Below are positions 1 to 8,344 of a stretch of 64,000 nucleotides of DNA, one piece after another. Both the position numbers and the translations under genes were made by a program. How positions within the stretch are numbered: position 1 is the first letter of the stretch; each line of letters opens with the position of its first letter. The notes beneath the pieces are model-generated. The model saw nothing but the letters and a program-made list of their open reading frames with translations. It did no database searches and was not told where the DNA came from. Origin of the DNA: DSSB01 sp046346845. Its GTDB lineage: Bacteria; UBA10199; DSSB01. The stretch is from NCBI GenBank assembly GCA_046346845.1, contig JAXMHH010000007.1, forward strand, positions 139,521 through 203,520, given 5' to 3'.

Positions 1-1
1 C

Positions 2-961
2 AGCAACGGCAATGCGGTCCGCAACTGCCATATCACGGGGTTTCGCGGCCCGGGCCTATTGATTCGCGGCAACCGCAATACCGTCGAATACAACACCATC
101 GGCTACCACAAGGCCGTGCCCGAAACCGCGGTCGAGGCCTCGGCGCTCTTCGAAGAACCCAAGACCAACCAGGGGTCGGGGGTCTTCCTGGGCGACGGTT
201 CCAGCGAGAACCTCGTGCAGAACAACGAGATCGTCGGCAATGCCTTTAACGGGGTGGAGCTCAGCGGCGGCGTCGGCACCGGTAACAAGATCGTCTACAA
301 CATGTTCGCGAAAAACAGCGGTCGGCCCATCAAGGCGGCGCCCAGCGCCAACGCCTCCCGCCAGCCGCAGATCACCAAGATCGTCCAACAGGGCGACCTC
401 TACCTGATCAGCGGCATCGCGGAGGCCCGCGCCAGCCTCCAGATCTATACCCTCGGCAAGGAGGACGGCGAGATCGGCATGATCGTGGTGCCCGATACCC
501 AGTTGCCCCAAGAGACTTTCACCGTCGCCACCAAGAGCAAGGGTTTCGTCCCCAACCAGACGAAGATCGTCGCCTTGCTCCAAGGCGTGGGCCGCAACAG
601 CAGCGAGTTCAGCAACCCCATCACAATTCCGGGACCGAACGCCACGGTGATCGGCACGCCCGAGACGGAGGGCGCCGCACCCAAAATCGAGGTGCAACCC
701 GCTCCCAAGGAAGAGCCGGCGCACGAGGGCGAAGGCGAAGCCGGCGGCGCTGAGCCCGCCAATGCCGAAGGCGGCAAGGCTCCGGCCTCGGCTGCGACGA
801 ATTCCAACTCCTCCGCCCCTGCCGGCAAACCCGCGGTCGCCGACAAGGCCAACGAGCCCGAGACGGTGATCAACCTCAACGGCGCGGGCGAGCCCGGCCA
901 TGAACCCGACGGCGGAGGGCTCTCCGAGAAGAGCGCCAAGGTCAGCTCCCTGGGGATCTAA
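2..961 (+). CDS. right-handed beta-helix repeat protein, C-terminal part (5' end outside window)
   Basis: The reading frame is open from the window edge to the stop at 959-961, so the start lies upstream. The first roughly 100 residues have the N-x-I/V and N-N-x-I pattern of stacked parallel beta-helix rungs (for example NRNTVEYNTIG and VQNNEIVGNAFNGVELSG), as in pectate-lyase-like or NosD-type surface and periplasmic proteins. A beta-sandwich-like stretch follows, then a low-complexity Ala/Glu/Pro/Gly-rich tail of about 80 residues that looks unfolded. No substrate can be named. It may be related in fold to the beta-helix protein at 40234. The downstream gene is convergent, with a MITE remnant between them. 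Confidence 0.7.
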   Translation, partial: SNGNAVRNCHITGFRGPGLLIRGNRNTVEYNTIGYHKAVPETAVEASALFEEPKTNQGSGVFLGDGSSENLVQNNEIVGNAFNGVELSGGVGTGNKIVYNMFAKNSGRPIKAAPSANASRQPQITKIVQQGDLYLISGIAEARASLQIYTLGKEDGEIGMIVVPDTQLPQETFTVATKSKGFVPNQTKIVALLQGVGRNSSEFSNPITIPGPNATVIGTPETEGAAPKIEVQPAPKEEPAHEGEGEAGGAEPANAEGGKAPASAATNSNSSAPAGKPAVADKANEPETVINLNGAGEPGHEPDGGGLSEKSAKVSSLGI

Positions 962-995
962 AGCCACTTAAAATTTCGCGTTAATTCCATTCCCT

Positions 996-1034
996 GGCTT
1001 GGCCCAAGCACCGGTGGTCTTTCAACAGCCTGTT
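996..1034 (-). mobile_element. MITE remnant (copy A), one end only
   Basis: Read on the minus strand, this 39-bp stretch matches the left ends of the elements at 38937 and 48177 with a few mismatches: AACAGGCTGTTGAAA, then ACCGGTG and TTGGGCCAAGCC. The other terminal inverted repeat is absent, so it is a truncated copy. The stop codon of the BKACE gene lies at its edge. Confidence 0.6.
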
Positions 1035-1881
1035 ATAGCGCCAGGGCCGAACGGGCCTCTTCGATCGAGGCGGGTCGTCGTCCGCATTCGCGCGCCATGC
1101 GCACCGCCTCGCCCACCAAATCGCCGTTGGAGGCGGCCATCGCGCCCGAAGGCAGGTAGAAATTGTCTTCCAGGCCCACGCGCAGGTCGCCGCCCAGCGC
1201 CAAGGCCTCGCCCAGCAGGCGCCATTGGTCGCGGCCGATCCCGATGACCTCCCAGTGCGACCCGGGTGGCAGGTTGGCGGCCATGCAGGCGAGGTTGCCG
1301 CTTCGGGTCGGGATCCCGCCCAGGACGCCGAGGATCAGGCTGAAATGGGCGGGCGCCTTCAGGATCCCCATGTCGAGGAAGGGCTCGGCATTAGCGATGT
1401 GGCCGACGTCGAAACACTCCAGCTCGGGCTTGGCGCCGGCGGCGTTGATCTGCTCCAGGCAGTATTGAATGTCCCGGAAGGGATTCGCGAAGACGTAGTC
1501 GTGGTAGAAGGCCTTGTTCTTCCGGGAATAGATGGCGTAGTTCATCGAGCCCATGTTGAGCGCGGCGATCTCGGGCCGGTGGTCGACGATGTGCCGGGTG
1601 CGCTCCTGGATGGGCAGGCCGATCCCCCCCGAAGAAAAATTGAGCAGGACCGGGCAGCGTTCCCGAATCTCGCGCTTGATCTCGCCGAACACCGCCGACT
1701 CCCAGCTAGGTCCGCCTTCCGGCGTGCGGGCGTGGATGTGCACGACCGCGGCGCCAGCCTCGTAGGCGCGCCGCGCCTCCTCCGCGATCTCGGCCGGGGA
1801 ATAGGGTATGGCCGGGCACTGCTCTTTTTTGGCGAGCACTCCGGTCAAGGCGCAGGTGATGAGGACGGCGTCTTGGTTCAT
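1033..1881 (-). CDS. beta-keto acid cleavage enzyme (BKACE, DUF849 family)
   Basis: This 282-residue TIM-barrel protein belongs to the BKACE family. These enzymes condense a beta-keto acid with acetyl-CoA and cleave it to acetoacetate plus a new CoA ester (3-keto-5-aminohexanoate cleavage enzyme type). Family features are the N-terminal ITCALTG, the zinc-ligand motif VVHIHAR, LNFSSGG, and the C-terminal GLEDN with GDLV. The start ATG at 1881 (MNQDAVLIT) was preferred over an upstream in-frame codon at 1935 because the family begins just before the ITCALTG strand. The ATG overlaps the toxin stop in an ATGA arrangement, suggesting translational coupling. Substrate is not predictable from sequence. 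Confidence 0.88.
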   Translation of the reverse strand: MNQDAVLITCALTGVLAKKEQCPAIPYSPAEIAEEARRAYEAGAAVVHIHARTPEGGPSWESAVFGEIKREIRERCPVLLNFSSGGIGLPIQERTRHIVDHRPEIAALNMGSMNYAIYSRKNKAFYHDYVFANPFRDIQYCLEQINAAGAKPELECFDVGHIANAEPFLDMGILKAPAHFSLILGVLGGIPTRSGNLACMAANLPPGSHWEVIGIGRDQWRLLGEALALGGDLRVGLEDNFYLPSGAMAASNGDLVGEAVRMARECGRRPASIEEARSALAL

Positions 1882-2234
1882 GGCACGATCCAATTCTGGA
1901 AGATCTTCAAGAACTCCTCGCCGACGGCCTTCCATTCGCGGCGGCTCAGGCTGCCGAGGCGCTTGTGCAGCAGCTCGCCCTCGACGGTGACGATTTTGCT
2001 AAGGCGAATCTTCGCCGGATATTTCAGGCCCGAGTATTCCCAATCCTGCACGCGGTAATCTCCCGGCATGTCCCAGGCGTCGAGCTGGCTGGTGACCATG
2101 GCGATCACGGCCTTGGTGGGAACATCCTTCACCTGGACGCGCGAAACGACGAAGGCCGGGCGCTGCTTGGTGGCATGGGGATCGGAGAAGGGATAGGGAA
2201 CCAGGACGAAGTCGCCCGCTTTAAAATCGATCAT
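1878..2234 (-). CDS. MazF/PemK-type toxin (endoribonuclease family)
   Basis: The 118-residue protein opens with the MazF/PemK signature: GDFVLVPYPFSD followed by KQRPAFVVS. In this family these residues form the SH3-like barrel and RNA-binding loop of a sequence-specific mRNA interferase. It overlaps the end of the upstream RHH antitoxin by 14 bp and its own stop overlaps the BKACE start by 4 bp. The antitoxin-then-toxin order fits a type II toxin-antitoxin module, usually autoregulated by the antitoxin-toxin complex. RNase activity is inferred from family only. Confidence 0.85.
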   Translation of the reverse strand: MIDFKAGDFVLVPYPFSDPHATKQRPAFVVSRVQVKDVPTKAVIAMVTSQLDAWDMPGDYRVQDWEYSGLKYPAKIRLSKIVTVEGELLHKRLGSLSRREWKAVGEEFLKIFQNWIVP

Positions 2235-2442
2235 AGTCGGCGTCTCGCGGGTTCTCCCACTCTTGGAAGGAGGCCTCGGCCGCCTTCATGATCGCCAGAT
2301 GTTCTTTTTTGTTGGAGAAAAAACCTTGGATGGCCTTGCGCACGATCTCGCGCATCGGCCGGCGCTCCACCGCGGCCTCGAGCTTGAGCATCTTGAGCAG
2401 CTCGGGATCTTGCAGGTCGATGGTGATCCGGGTTTGCTTCAT
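2221..2442 (-). CDS. ribbon-helix-helix antitoxin
   Basis: This 73-residue protein begins KQTRITIDLQDPELLKML, a beta-strand followed by a helix as in RHH DNA-binding domains, then a second helix (RRPMREIVRKAI). The charged C-terminus (residues ~45-73) is the part that in such pairs wraps the toxin. It is the first gene of the toxin-antitoxin pair and overlaps the toxin by 14 bp. A promoter could lie in 2443-2536, but no clear hexamers were identified. Confidence 0.8.
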   Translation of the reverse strand: MKQTRITIDLQDPELLKMLKLEAAVERRPMREIVRKAIQGFFSNKKEHLAIMKAAEASFQEWENPRDADYDRF

Positions 2443-2536
2443 CGTCCCCAGAAAACCATGAAAGGACGAGTCTCGTCAACAGGCGCCTGGCCTCGAACAC
2501 CTGTACAAATTCTAAATTTTCCGGCGGGACACCTCG

Positions 2537-4132
2537 TCACACCGGAGAAACCCCGTGCTTTTTCCGGGGCCAGGCGATCTGCTTGGAGGCGGCAAGTTCC
2601 AGGGTCTTCACGACCCACTTTTTGGTATCGCGGGGGTCGATGATGTCGTCGATGTAGGCGCCCGCGGCGGCCTTCTCCAAGCTGATCTCTTTTTGGTAGC
2701 GTTCCACCAATTCCTTGCGGGTCTGTTCGGGATTCGGGGACGACTCGATTTCTTTCCGGAAGATAATATTGACCGCGCCTTCCGCCCCCATCAGCGAGAT
2801 CTCGCCGGTCGGCCAGGCCACCAGGCCGTCGGGTTCATAACCCCGCCCGCACATGACGTAGTACCCGGCGCCGTAGGCCTTGCGGATCACAACCGTCAGC
2901 TTAGGCACCGAGGCGCGCGACACCGCATAGAGCATCTTGGCGCCGTGCCGGATGATGCCCTGACGTTCCACCTTCGAACCCACCATGAAACCGGGGACGT
3001 CTTGCAGAAACAGGAGCGGGATATTGAAGGCATCGCAGAGATTGATGAAGCGCGCGCCCTTGTCCGCCGCGTCCACATCCAGCACGCCGCCCATCACCAT
3101 CGGCTGATTGGCCACGATCCCCATCGGCCGCCCGCAGAAGCGCCCAAAGCCGACCAGCAAGGTCTTAGCGAAGGCGGGCTTGAGCTCGAGGAAGCGCCCC
3201 TGGTCGACCAAACGCGTGATGATCTCGCGCATGTCGTAAGGTTTTTTCGAGCTGTCCGGCAGGATCTTCAGGATGGACTCGTCGACGTGATCATCGGGCG
3301 CAGCTTCCTCTTCGTATTCCGAAAAGGAATACTCCGAATAGGCCCGCTTTCCCGAAAGCACCGGCGGCGGCTGGTCGCAATGCTGCGGAAAATAACCCAG
3401 GTATTCCTGGATGACCCGGATGCACTCCCGGTCGTCGGCGACCTCCAGGTCCCCTACCCCGCTGACCTCGCAGTGGATCCGCGAGCCCCCCAGCTCTTCC
3501 ATCGTGATCTCTTCGCCGATTACGGCCTTGACCAAGGGGGGCCCCGCGAGCGCCATCGAGCTGGTCCCCTTCACCATCGGCACGAAATCGGCAAGCGCAG
3601 GAATATAGGCGGTCCCGGCGGCGCAGGGCCCCATCATCGCGGCGACCTGCGGGATATAGCCGCTCATCTTCACCTGGTCATAGAAGAGCTTTCCGCTTTC
3701 GGCGAATTGCGAGCCAGCCAACTCCTGGATGCGGGCCCCGGCCGAGTCGAGGAGCCAGACCATCGGGATCTTCTCTTTGAGCGCAATCTCGCGGAGGCGA
3801 TCAACCTTGCGTTCCTGCACGTAGCCGATCGAGCCGGCCATCACGGTGAAGTCATAAGCCGCGCAGGCGACGAGCCGGCCGTTCACCTTGCCGTAGCCGG
3901 TGATGCAACCGTCGGCAGGGGTTTGGCGCTTGATCATATCGGGATGGGTGGACTGGTGGTGGGCCAGGATACCGATTTCAACGAAGCTCCCCTTGTCGAA
4001 GAGCAGCTCGATGCGTTCGCGGGCGGTCAGCTTGCCCGCGGCGTGCTGCTTCGCGACCTCCTCGGGGCCGCCCATTTTTTTTGCCTGCTGTTTTTTGTTT
4101 TCGAGTTCTTTCAGCGATTCGTCTAGCGCCAT
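2537..4132 (-). CDS. acyl-CoA carboxylase carboxyltransferase (beta) subunit
   Basis: The 531-residue protein is the carboxyltransferase subunit of a biotin-dependent acyl-CoA carboxylase (propionyl- or acetyl-CoA type), transferring carboxyl from biotin to the acyl-CoA alpha carbon. Two crotonase-like halves are visible: an N-half with GKLTARERIELLFDKGSF and the oxyanion-hole stretch GPCAAGTAYIPALADF, and a C-half with FLQDVPGFMVG and KAYGAGYYVM. The start at 4132 (MALDESLKEL) was chosen over ATG 4150 and over a longer upstream frame, because the family starts there and a purine-rich AGGTG sits upstream. No biotin-carboxylase partner gene is in the window. The neighbouring acyl-CoA dehydrogenase suggests acyl-CoA catabolism. 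Confidence 0.92.
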   Translation of the reverse strand: MALDESLKELENKKQQAKKMGGPEEVAKQHAAGKLTARERIELLFDKGSFVEIGILAHHQSTHPDMIKRQTPADGCITGYGKVNGRLVACAAYDFTVMAGSIGYVQERKVDRLREIALKEKIPMVWLLDSAGARIQELAGSQFAESGKLFYDQVKMSGYIPQVAAMMGPCAAGTAYIPALADFVPMVKGTSSMALAGPPLVKAVIGEEITMEELGGSRIHCEVSGVGDLEVADDRECIRVIQEYLGYFPQHCDQPPPVLSGKRAYSEYSFSEYEEEAAPDDHVDESILKILPDSSKKPYDMREIITRLVDQGRFLELKPAFAKTLLVGFGRFCGRPMGIVANQPMVMGGVLDVDAADKGARFINLCDAFNIPLLFLQDVPGFMVGSKVERQGIIRHGAKMLYAVSRASVPKLTVVIRKAYGAGYYVMCGRGYEPDGLVAWPTGEISLMGAEGAVNIIFRKEIESSPNPEQTRKELVERYQKEISLEKAAAGAYIDDIIDPRDTKKWVVKTLELAASKQIAWPRKKHGVSPV

Positions 4133-4570
4133 AGCTGCACCTATAAGCATTGAGAAATACCTCTGTGCCCTAAGCCGGTCGGAAGCGGGGACCTGCCCCT
4201 TTCCGCTCTTTGGTCTGGGGCTAAAGCCGCCCCAGCCCAAGGGTCGAAGCCCTCCTATCATGAAAGGCTTTAAGGAAGCCGGATTCTATCCTATCCCCCC
4301 CATCTCCTTCCCCTCCAGCACAAAGCTTTCCGGGGAGAGGGGGATCCTCCCCCACGAAGCCTAAGGCAGGAAGGAGGGCGTAGGAGCGGCCAATAAGCCA
4401 AGAGAGCAAATCAGTTAGGGGCTGACGAAGGAAGACCCTAACTGATATTGCGAACCGGCTTATTGGTCGCGACTAGCCCGACTGGGCCGTCGCTTCGTGG
4501 GGGAGGATCCCCCTCTCCCCGGAAAGCGTCGCGGCAAAAAAAGCAGCAGCGAGAAAAAACGAAGGCCGCC
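4133..4570. other. 438-bp intergenic stretch rich in hairpins
   Basis: No convincing gene was found between the carboxylase and the dehydrogenase. Besides the long palindrome at 4325-4527, the part at about 4187-4320 has several short GC-rich inverted repeats (for example GGGGCTAAAGCCGCCCC). Short open frames here merely read through these repeats. Confidence 0.6.
4325..4527. repeat. 203-bp nested palindrome (three concentric inverted repeats)
   Basis: A perfect 36-bp inverted repeat occupies 4325-4360 and 4492-4527 (GCTTTCCGGGGAGAG... against ...CTCTCCCCGGAAAGC). Nested inside are a 14-bp pair with one mismatch (4386-4399 with 4457-4470, GGCTTATTGG core) and a perfect 11-bp pair (4410-4420 with 4436-4446, ATCAGTTAGGG/CCCTAACTGAT) closing on a 15-nt loop. 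As RNA or cruciform DNA it would fold into one long interrupted hairpin. It lies between two minus-strand acyl-CoA genes. No transposase is present and no other copy was seen in the window. Confidence 0.85.
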
Positions 4571-5722
4571 CTACTTCGTCCACTTCATGCGCTTGACGAT
4601 AATCTCCTTCATGATCTCGGAGGAGCCACCCCCGATGGTCATCAGGCGAATGTCGCGGGTGAAGCGGGACAAATCGTACTCTTCCATGTAACCGGCTCCA
4701 CCGTGGGCCTGCAGGCAATCGTAGGCGACGCGCTGGGCCAGGTCGCCGGCGAAGAGCTTGGCCATGGAGACTTCCTTGCTGCATTCGACGCCCGCCTGAA
4801 AGAGAGTGACGGCGTGGTAGTTGAGCCGTCGCGCCGCCTCGAGCTGGGTGGCGAGCTCAGCGAACTTGTGCTGCCAGACCTGGTAGTCGATGACCCGCTT
4901 GCCGAAGGCCTGACGCTCCCGGCAGTATTGGACCGTTTCGTTCAAGGTCAAGTCGGAACCCGACACGCAGGTAAGCGCGGCGACCAATCGCTCGCCCTGA
5001 AAATTCTTCATGATGTAGAGGAAGCCTTGGTTTTCCTCGCCGATCACGTAGCGCTTCGGGATGCGGCAATTCTCAAAGAACAGCAAGGCGGTGTCGGAGG
5101 AGTGATTCCCCATCTTCTCGAGTTTTTTGCCGACCGCGAAGCCCTTGGTGTCGGTGGGAAAGGTGACGAGGCTGATGCCCTGGTAGCCGGGCCCGCCGGT
5201 GCGCACCGCCAGGGTGATGAAGTCCGCGCGCCCGCCATTGGTGATATAGGTCTTGGCGCCGTTGATCACATAGTCGTCGCCGTCGCTGACGGCGCGGGTA
5301 GTGATACTGGCGACGTCCGAGCCGCAGCCGGGTTCGGTGATACCCAAGGCGGCGATCTTGTCGCCCTTGAGCGCCGGAACCAAGAACTCCCGCTTTTGCT
5401 CCTCGGTGCCGAGGATGGCGAGGATCGGCGTGGAGATATCGGCCTGGACCATCAAGTCCATCGCCAGGCCCGCCATTTTACAACGAACAATCTCCTCGCA
5501 AAAAACCACTTTGAACCAATAGTCCCCCGCGCTGCCTCCCACTTCTTCAGGAAAGCAAACGCCCAAGATACCGAGCTCGGCGGCCTTCTTGAAGACCTCT
5601 TTGGGAAAGCCCCGGGCCCGCTCCCATTCTTCCTTGTGAGGGAGCAGGTCTTTTTCGGCGAAATCGCGGACAGTTTTGCGGAAGAGTTCGTGTTCGGTGG
5701 TGAAGGGAGAATTGAGGTTCAT
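4571..5722 (-). CDS. acyl-CoA dehydrogenase
   Basis: This 383-residue flavoprotein oxidises an acyl-CoA to the trans-2-enoyl-CoA. The family signatures are present: ALGITEPGCGSD in the middle domain (FAD and substrate contacts), and QAHGGAGYMEEY near residue 350, with the Glu at the usual catalytic-base position. Length is normal for the family (about 380). The start MNLNSPFTTEHE is standard. It follows hisS by 54 bp on the same strand and precedes the carboxylase after the palindrome. Chain-length specificity cannot be read from the sequence. Confidence 0.93.
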   Translation of the reverse strand: MNLNSPFTTEHELFRKTVRDFAEKDLLPHKEEWERARGFPKEVFKKAAELGILGVCFPEEVGGSAGDYWFKVVFCEEIVRCKMAGLAMDLMVQADISTPILAILGTEEQKREFLVPALKGDKIAALGITEPGCGSDVASITTRAVSDGDDYVINGAKTYITNGGRADFITLAVRTGGPGYQGISLVTFPTDTKGFAVGKKLEKMGNHSSDTALLFFENCRIPKRYVIGEENQGFLYIMKNFQGERLVAALTCVSGSDLTLNETVQYCRERQAFGKRVIDYQVWQHKFAELATQLEAARRLNYHAVTLFQAGVECSKEVSMAKLFAGDLAQRVAYDCLQAHGGAGYMEEYDLSRFTRDIRLMTIGGGSSEIMKEIIVKRMKWTK

Positions 5723-5776
5723 GGACGGAATATAGAGGCAAATCCGCGGGGGAGCAAGGCGGATCGGGGCGGGGGC

Positions 5777-7063
5777 CTAGCGATTCAAGACGTGCAGGGT
5801 AGGAAAACGGGAGAGCAATTTGGTGAAAAGCTCGGCCAGAGGAACCTCTTCCTGACTTTGAGACTTCATATCCCGCAGGATGGCCAGGCCCTTTTGCCTC
5901 TCCGACTCGCCCACCATCACCACCCAATCCGCCTTCCAGCGGTCGGCGCGGCGCATCTTGCTCTTGAGAGAGGCCCCTCCAAAGTCCAATTCGGCCACGG
6001 CCCCGGCCTCGCGGAGGGCGGGCAGCTGCTCGTAGAGGAGGCGGTCGGATTCGGCGTCCAGGCCGAGGAGGTAAATTCGGGGGTTGCCGTCCCCTTCTCC
6101 GAAGCCCGCCGGCAATACCGACACCAGGCGCTCCATGCCCAAGGCGAAGCCGATCGCCGGCACTGCCGGCCCGCCCAGCTCTTGCACGAGGTCGTTGTAG
6201 CGCCCGCCTCCGGCCACGGCGTTCTGGGCGCCGAGCTCTCCGCTGGTGAATTCGAAGACCGTCTTCTCGTAGTAATCGAGCCCTCGCACCAGCCGGGGAT
6301 TCACCTGAAAGGGGATGTCATGGGCCTGCAGCGCGGCCCGCACCGCGGCGAAGTGCTCGACGCTCTCGCGCGCGAGGTGGTCCGGGATGAGCGGCGCCGC
6401 GGCGGTAGCCTGGATGCAGGACTCCTTCTTGCAATCCAGGGCCCGCAAGGGATTGCGAACGATGCGCCGTTGGCAATCCTCGCATAGCTGGGATTTGACG
6501 CCCTCGAGGAAACCGGCCAGGGCCGCGCGATAATTCAGCCGGTCTTCCTTAGAGCCGAGGGAGTTGAGCTGCAGCTGGACCGCCTGAAGGCCCAAGCTGT
6601 CGAAGAGCCGGTGGACGAGGCCGATCAGTTCGGCGTCGAGCAAGGGGTGGTCGGAACCGAAGACTTCGGCGCCGATCTGGTGGAATTGCCGGAGCCGCCC
6701 CTTCTGGGGCTTCTCGTAGCGGAACATCGGCCCCAGGTAAAGAAACCGCGCCTCGTTGACGTTATGCGAGGTGAAATGCTCGACGAAGGCGCGCACCACC
6801 GGCGCGGTGCCCTCCGGCCGCAGGGCCAACTGGTGGCCGTTGCGGTCGAGCAGGGTATACATCTCCTTCTCGACGATCTCGGTGGTCTCCCCGACGCTGC
6901 GCTCGAAGAGCTTGGCGTCCTCGACGATCGGGGTGCGGATCTCCTGAAAACCGGCAGGCGCGAAGATGCGGCGGGCGGCCTGTTCAACTCTGACCCACTT
7001 GCGCACCTCGGCGGGATCGACGAGGTCTTCCATTCCCTTGACGCCGCTGATCTTCTTACTCAT
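5777..7063 (-). CDS. hisS: histidyl-tRNA synthetase
   Basis: The 428-residue class II synthetase charges tRNA-His. Motif 2 is seen as RYEKPQKGRLRQFHQ, motif 3 as AIGFALGMERLV, and the HisRS-specific signatures as LRPEGTAPVVRAFVEH and LVRGLDYYEKTVFEF. A C-terminal anticodon-binding domain follows (about residues 335-428). Its start overlaps the end of the upstream TPR gene by 8 bp, so the two are probably translated together as part of the aro operon. Confidence 0.96.
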   Translation of the reverse strand: MSKKISGVKGMEDLVDPAEVRKWVRVEQAARRIFAPAGFQEIRTPIVEDAKLFERSVGETTEIVEKEMYTLLDRNGHQLALRPEGTAPVVRAFVEHFTSHNVNEARFLYLGPMFRYEKPQKGRLRQFHQIGAEVFGSDHPLLDAELIGLVHRLFDSLGLQAVQLQLNSLGSKEDRLNYRAALAGFLEGVKSQLCEDCQRRIVRNPLRALDCKKESCIQATAAAPLIPDHLARESVEHFAAVRAALQAHDIPFQVNPRLVRGLDYYEKTVFEFTSGELGAQNAVAGGGRYNDLVQELGGPAVPAIGFALGMERLVSVLPAGFGEGDGNPRIYLLGLDAESDRLLYEQLPALREAGAVAELDFGGASLKSKMRRADRWKADWVVMVGESERQKGLAILRDMKSQSQEEVPLAELFTKLLSRFPTLHVLNR

Positions 7064-7856
7064 CCGAGGCCTTCACTTTGCCGGTATCTTCTTTCACTTC
7101 GGTCTTGGCGAGGTATTCTTTGAGCTGCAGGGCCTTGGCGTAGATCGGCTTGAACTGCTCATCGTTCTCGAGCTTGTATTTCTCGATCTTGCGCAGGGTC
7201 TTCTGCGGGTTCTTGAGCTTGAGGTAGAAGATGCAGAGCTCCTTGAGCAGCCCCAGCTCCTTGGGCTTTTTCAGCAGGATCTTCTCGTAGACCTCGACCA
7301 GGATATCGAGGTGCTTCAACTCCTTGCGCAGGTCGCGGGCGAGCTTTTCGTATTCCCGGAGCGACTCGTCCTGCATGCCCTGGTTGAAGTAGAGCTCGGC
7401 CAAACGCAGGCGGTGGCGGGGCTCGCCGGGTTCGGCCTCGACCAGCTTTTGGCAGGCGCGCACCGCGTCGGCGCCCTTGTGGTGGGTCAGGTAATAATGC
7501 ACCACGATCTGCAGCTGCTGGGAGGCGTCGCCGCGCATCCCCATCTTGGCGTAGAGCTCGCCCAGCTTCTCGTTGAACTCGACCGAGCCGGGGCTGAACT
7601 TGAGGATGTTCTTGTAGATCGCGATCGCCTTCAGCAGAAAGCCGTTCTCGCTGTAGTGCTCGGCCACCTCGCGGAACCAGGCGATGCCGTTGCGGATGTC
7701 CTTCTTCTTGAAATAGAGCTCGCCGACCTTGATCTTCAGGCGCATGTCGGTCGGGTCCTTGGCGGACATCGCCAAGAATTCCTTCAGCTCCGCCTCGGGA
7801 CCGGCCTTCTTGAAAAGGCCCTTGAACAGGTTGGAAAACTTCTCGGTCGCCATCAC
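7056..7856 (-). CDS. tetratricopeptide-repeat protein
   Basis: The 266-residue, Lys/Glu/Leu-rich protein has no signal peptide. It consists of about six TPR-like helical hairpins, for example KIKVGELYFKKKDIRNGIAW, FNEKLGELYAKMG and LRLAELYFNQGMQDESLREY. TPR arrays are protein-interaction scaffolds; no enzymatic domain is visible. It starts 2 bp after the aroQ stop and overlaps hisS by 8 bp. Function is unknown beyond its place in the aromatic/hisS operon. Confidence 0.85.
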   Translation of the reverse strand: MMATEKFSNLFKGLFKKAGPEAELKEFLAMSAKDPTDMRLKIKVGELYFKKKDIRNGIAWFREVAEHYSENGFLLKAIAIYKNILKFSPGSVEFNEKLGELYAKMGMRGDASQQLQIVVHYYLTHHKGADAVRACQKLVEAEPGEPRHRLRLAELYFNQGMQDESLREYEKLARDLRKELKHLDILVEVYEKILLKKPKELGLLKELCIFYLKLKNPQKTLRKIEKYKLENDEQFKPIYAKALQLKEYLAKTEVKEDTGKVKASDE

Positions 7857-7858
7857 CC

Positions 7859-8344
7859 CTACTTCTTTCGTTTCTTCTGGGTTGCTACGTCTCCCGCCCG
7901 ATTATCGATCTCTTGAATGAGGCCGTAGAGCCCCAGGACATAGCTGTAGGCCCCGAAACCCGAGACCTGGCCCAGGGCGACGGGGGCTATATAGGAATGA
8001 TGCCGGAATTCTTCCCGTTTGTAGATATTGGAAAGGTGGACTTCGACGACGGGCAGGCCCACGGCGGCCACCGCGTCGCGCAGGGCCACCGAGGTATGGG
8101 TATAGGCCGCCGGATTGATCAGGATGCCGTCGAACTGCCCGACGGCCTCTTGGATGGCGTCGACCAGCTCTCCCTCCCCGTTGCTCTGGAAGATGCGCAG
8201 CACCAGGTTTTCCTCCGCGGCGATGGCCTTGAGGGTGCGGTCGATGTCTTTCTGGGTGACGGCCCCGTAGACCTCGGGTTCGCGCAGGCCCAGCAGGTTG
8301 AGGTTGGGCCCGTGGATCACCAGGATTTTACGCTTGGGATGCAT
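7859..8344 (-). CDS. aroQ: 3-dehydroquinate dehydratase, type II
   Basis: This 161-residue enzyme carries out step 3 of the shikimate pathway, converting 3-dehydroquinate to 3-dehydroshikimate. Type II landmarks are HGPNLNLLGLREPEVYG (the Tyr is the catalytic base), INPAAYTHTSVALRDA and VEVHLSNIYKREEFRHHS (the His is the general acid). It has a slightly extended basic C-terminus ending QKKRKK. Its start overlaps the upstream 175-residue gene by 17 bp. AroC and a fused AroK-AroB lie upstream in the same operon. Confidence 0.96.
   Translation of the reverse strand: MHPKRKILVIHGPNLNLLGLREPEVYGAVTQKDIDRTLKAIAAEENLVLRIFQSNGEGELVDAIQEAVGQFDGILINPAAYTHTSVALRDAVAAVGLPVVEVHLSNIYKREEFRHHSYIAPVALGQVSGFGAYSYVLGLYGLIQEIDNRAGDVATQKKRKK

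Noticed and set aside
4448..6487. 679-codon plus-strand frame
   Set aside because: Runs antisense through acyl-CoA dehydrogenase and hisS and includes one arm of the palindrome; no family features.
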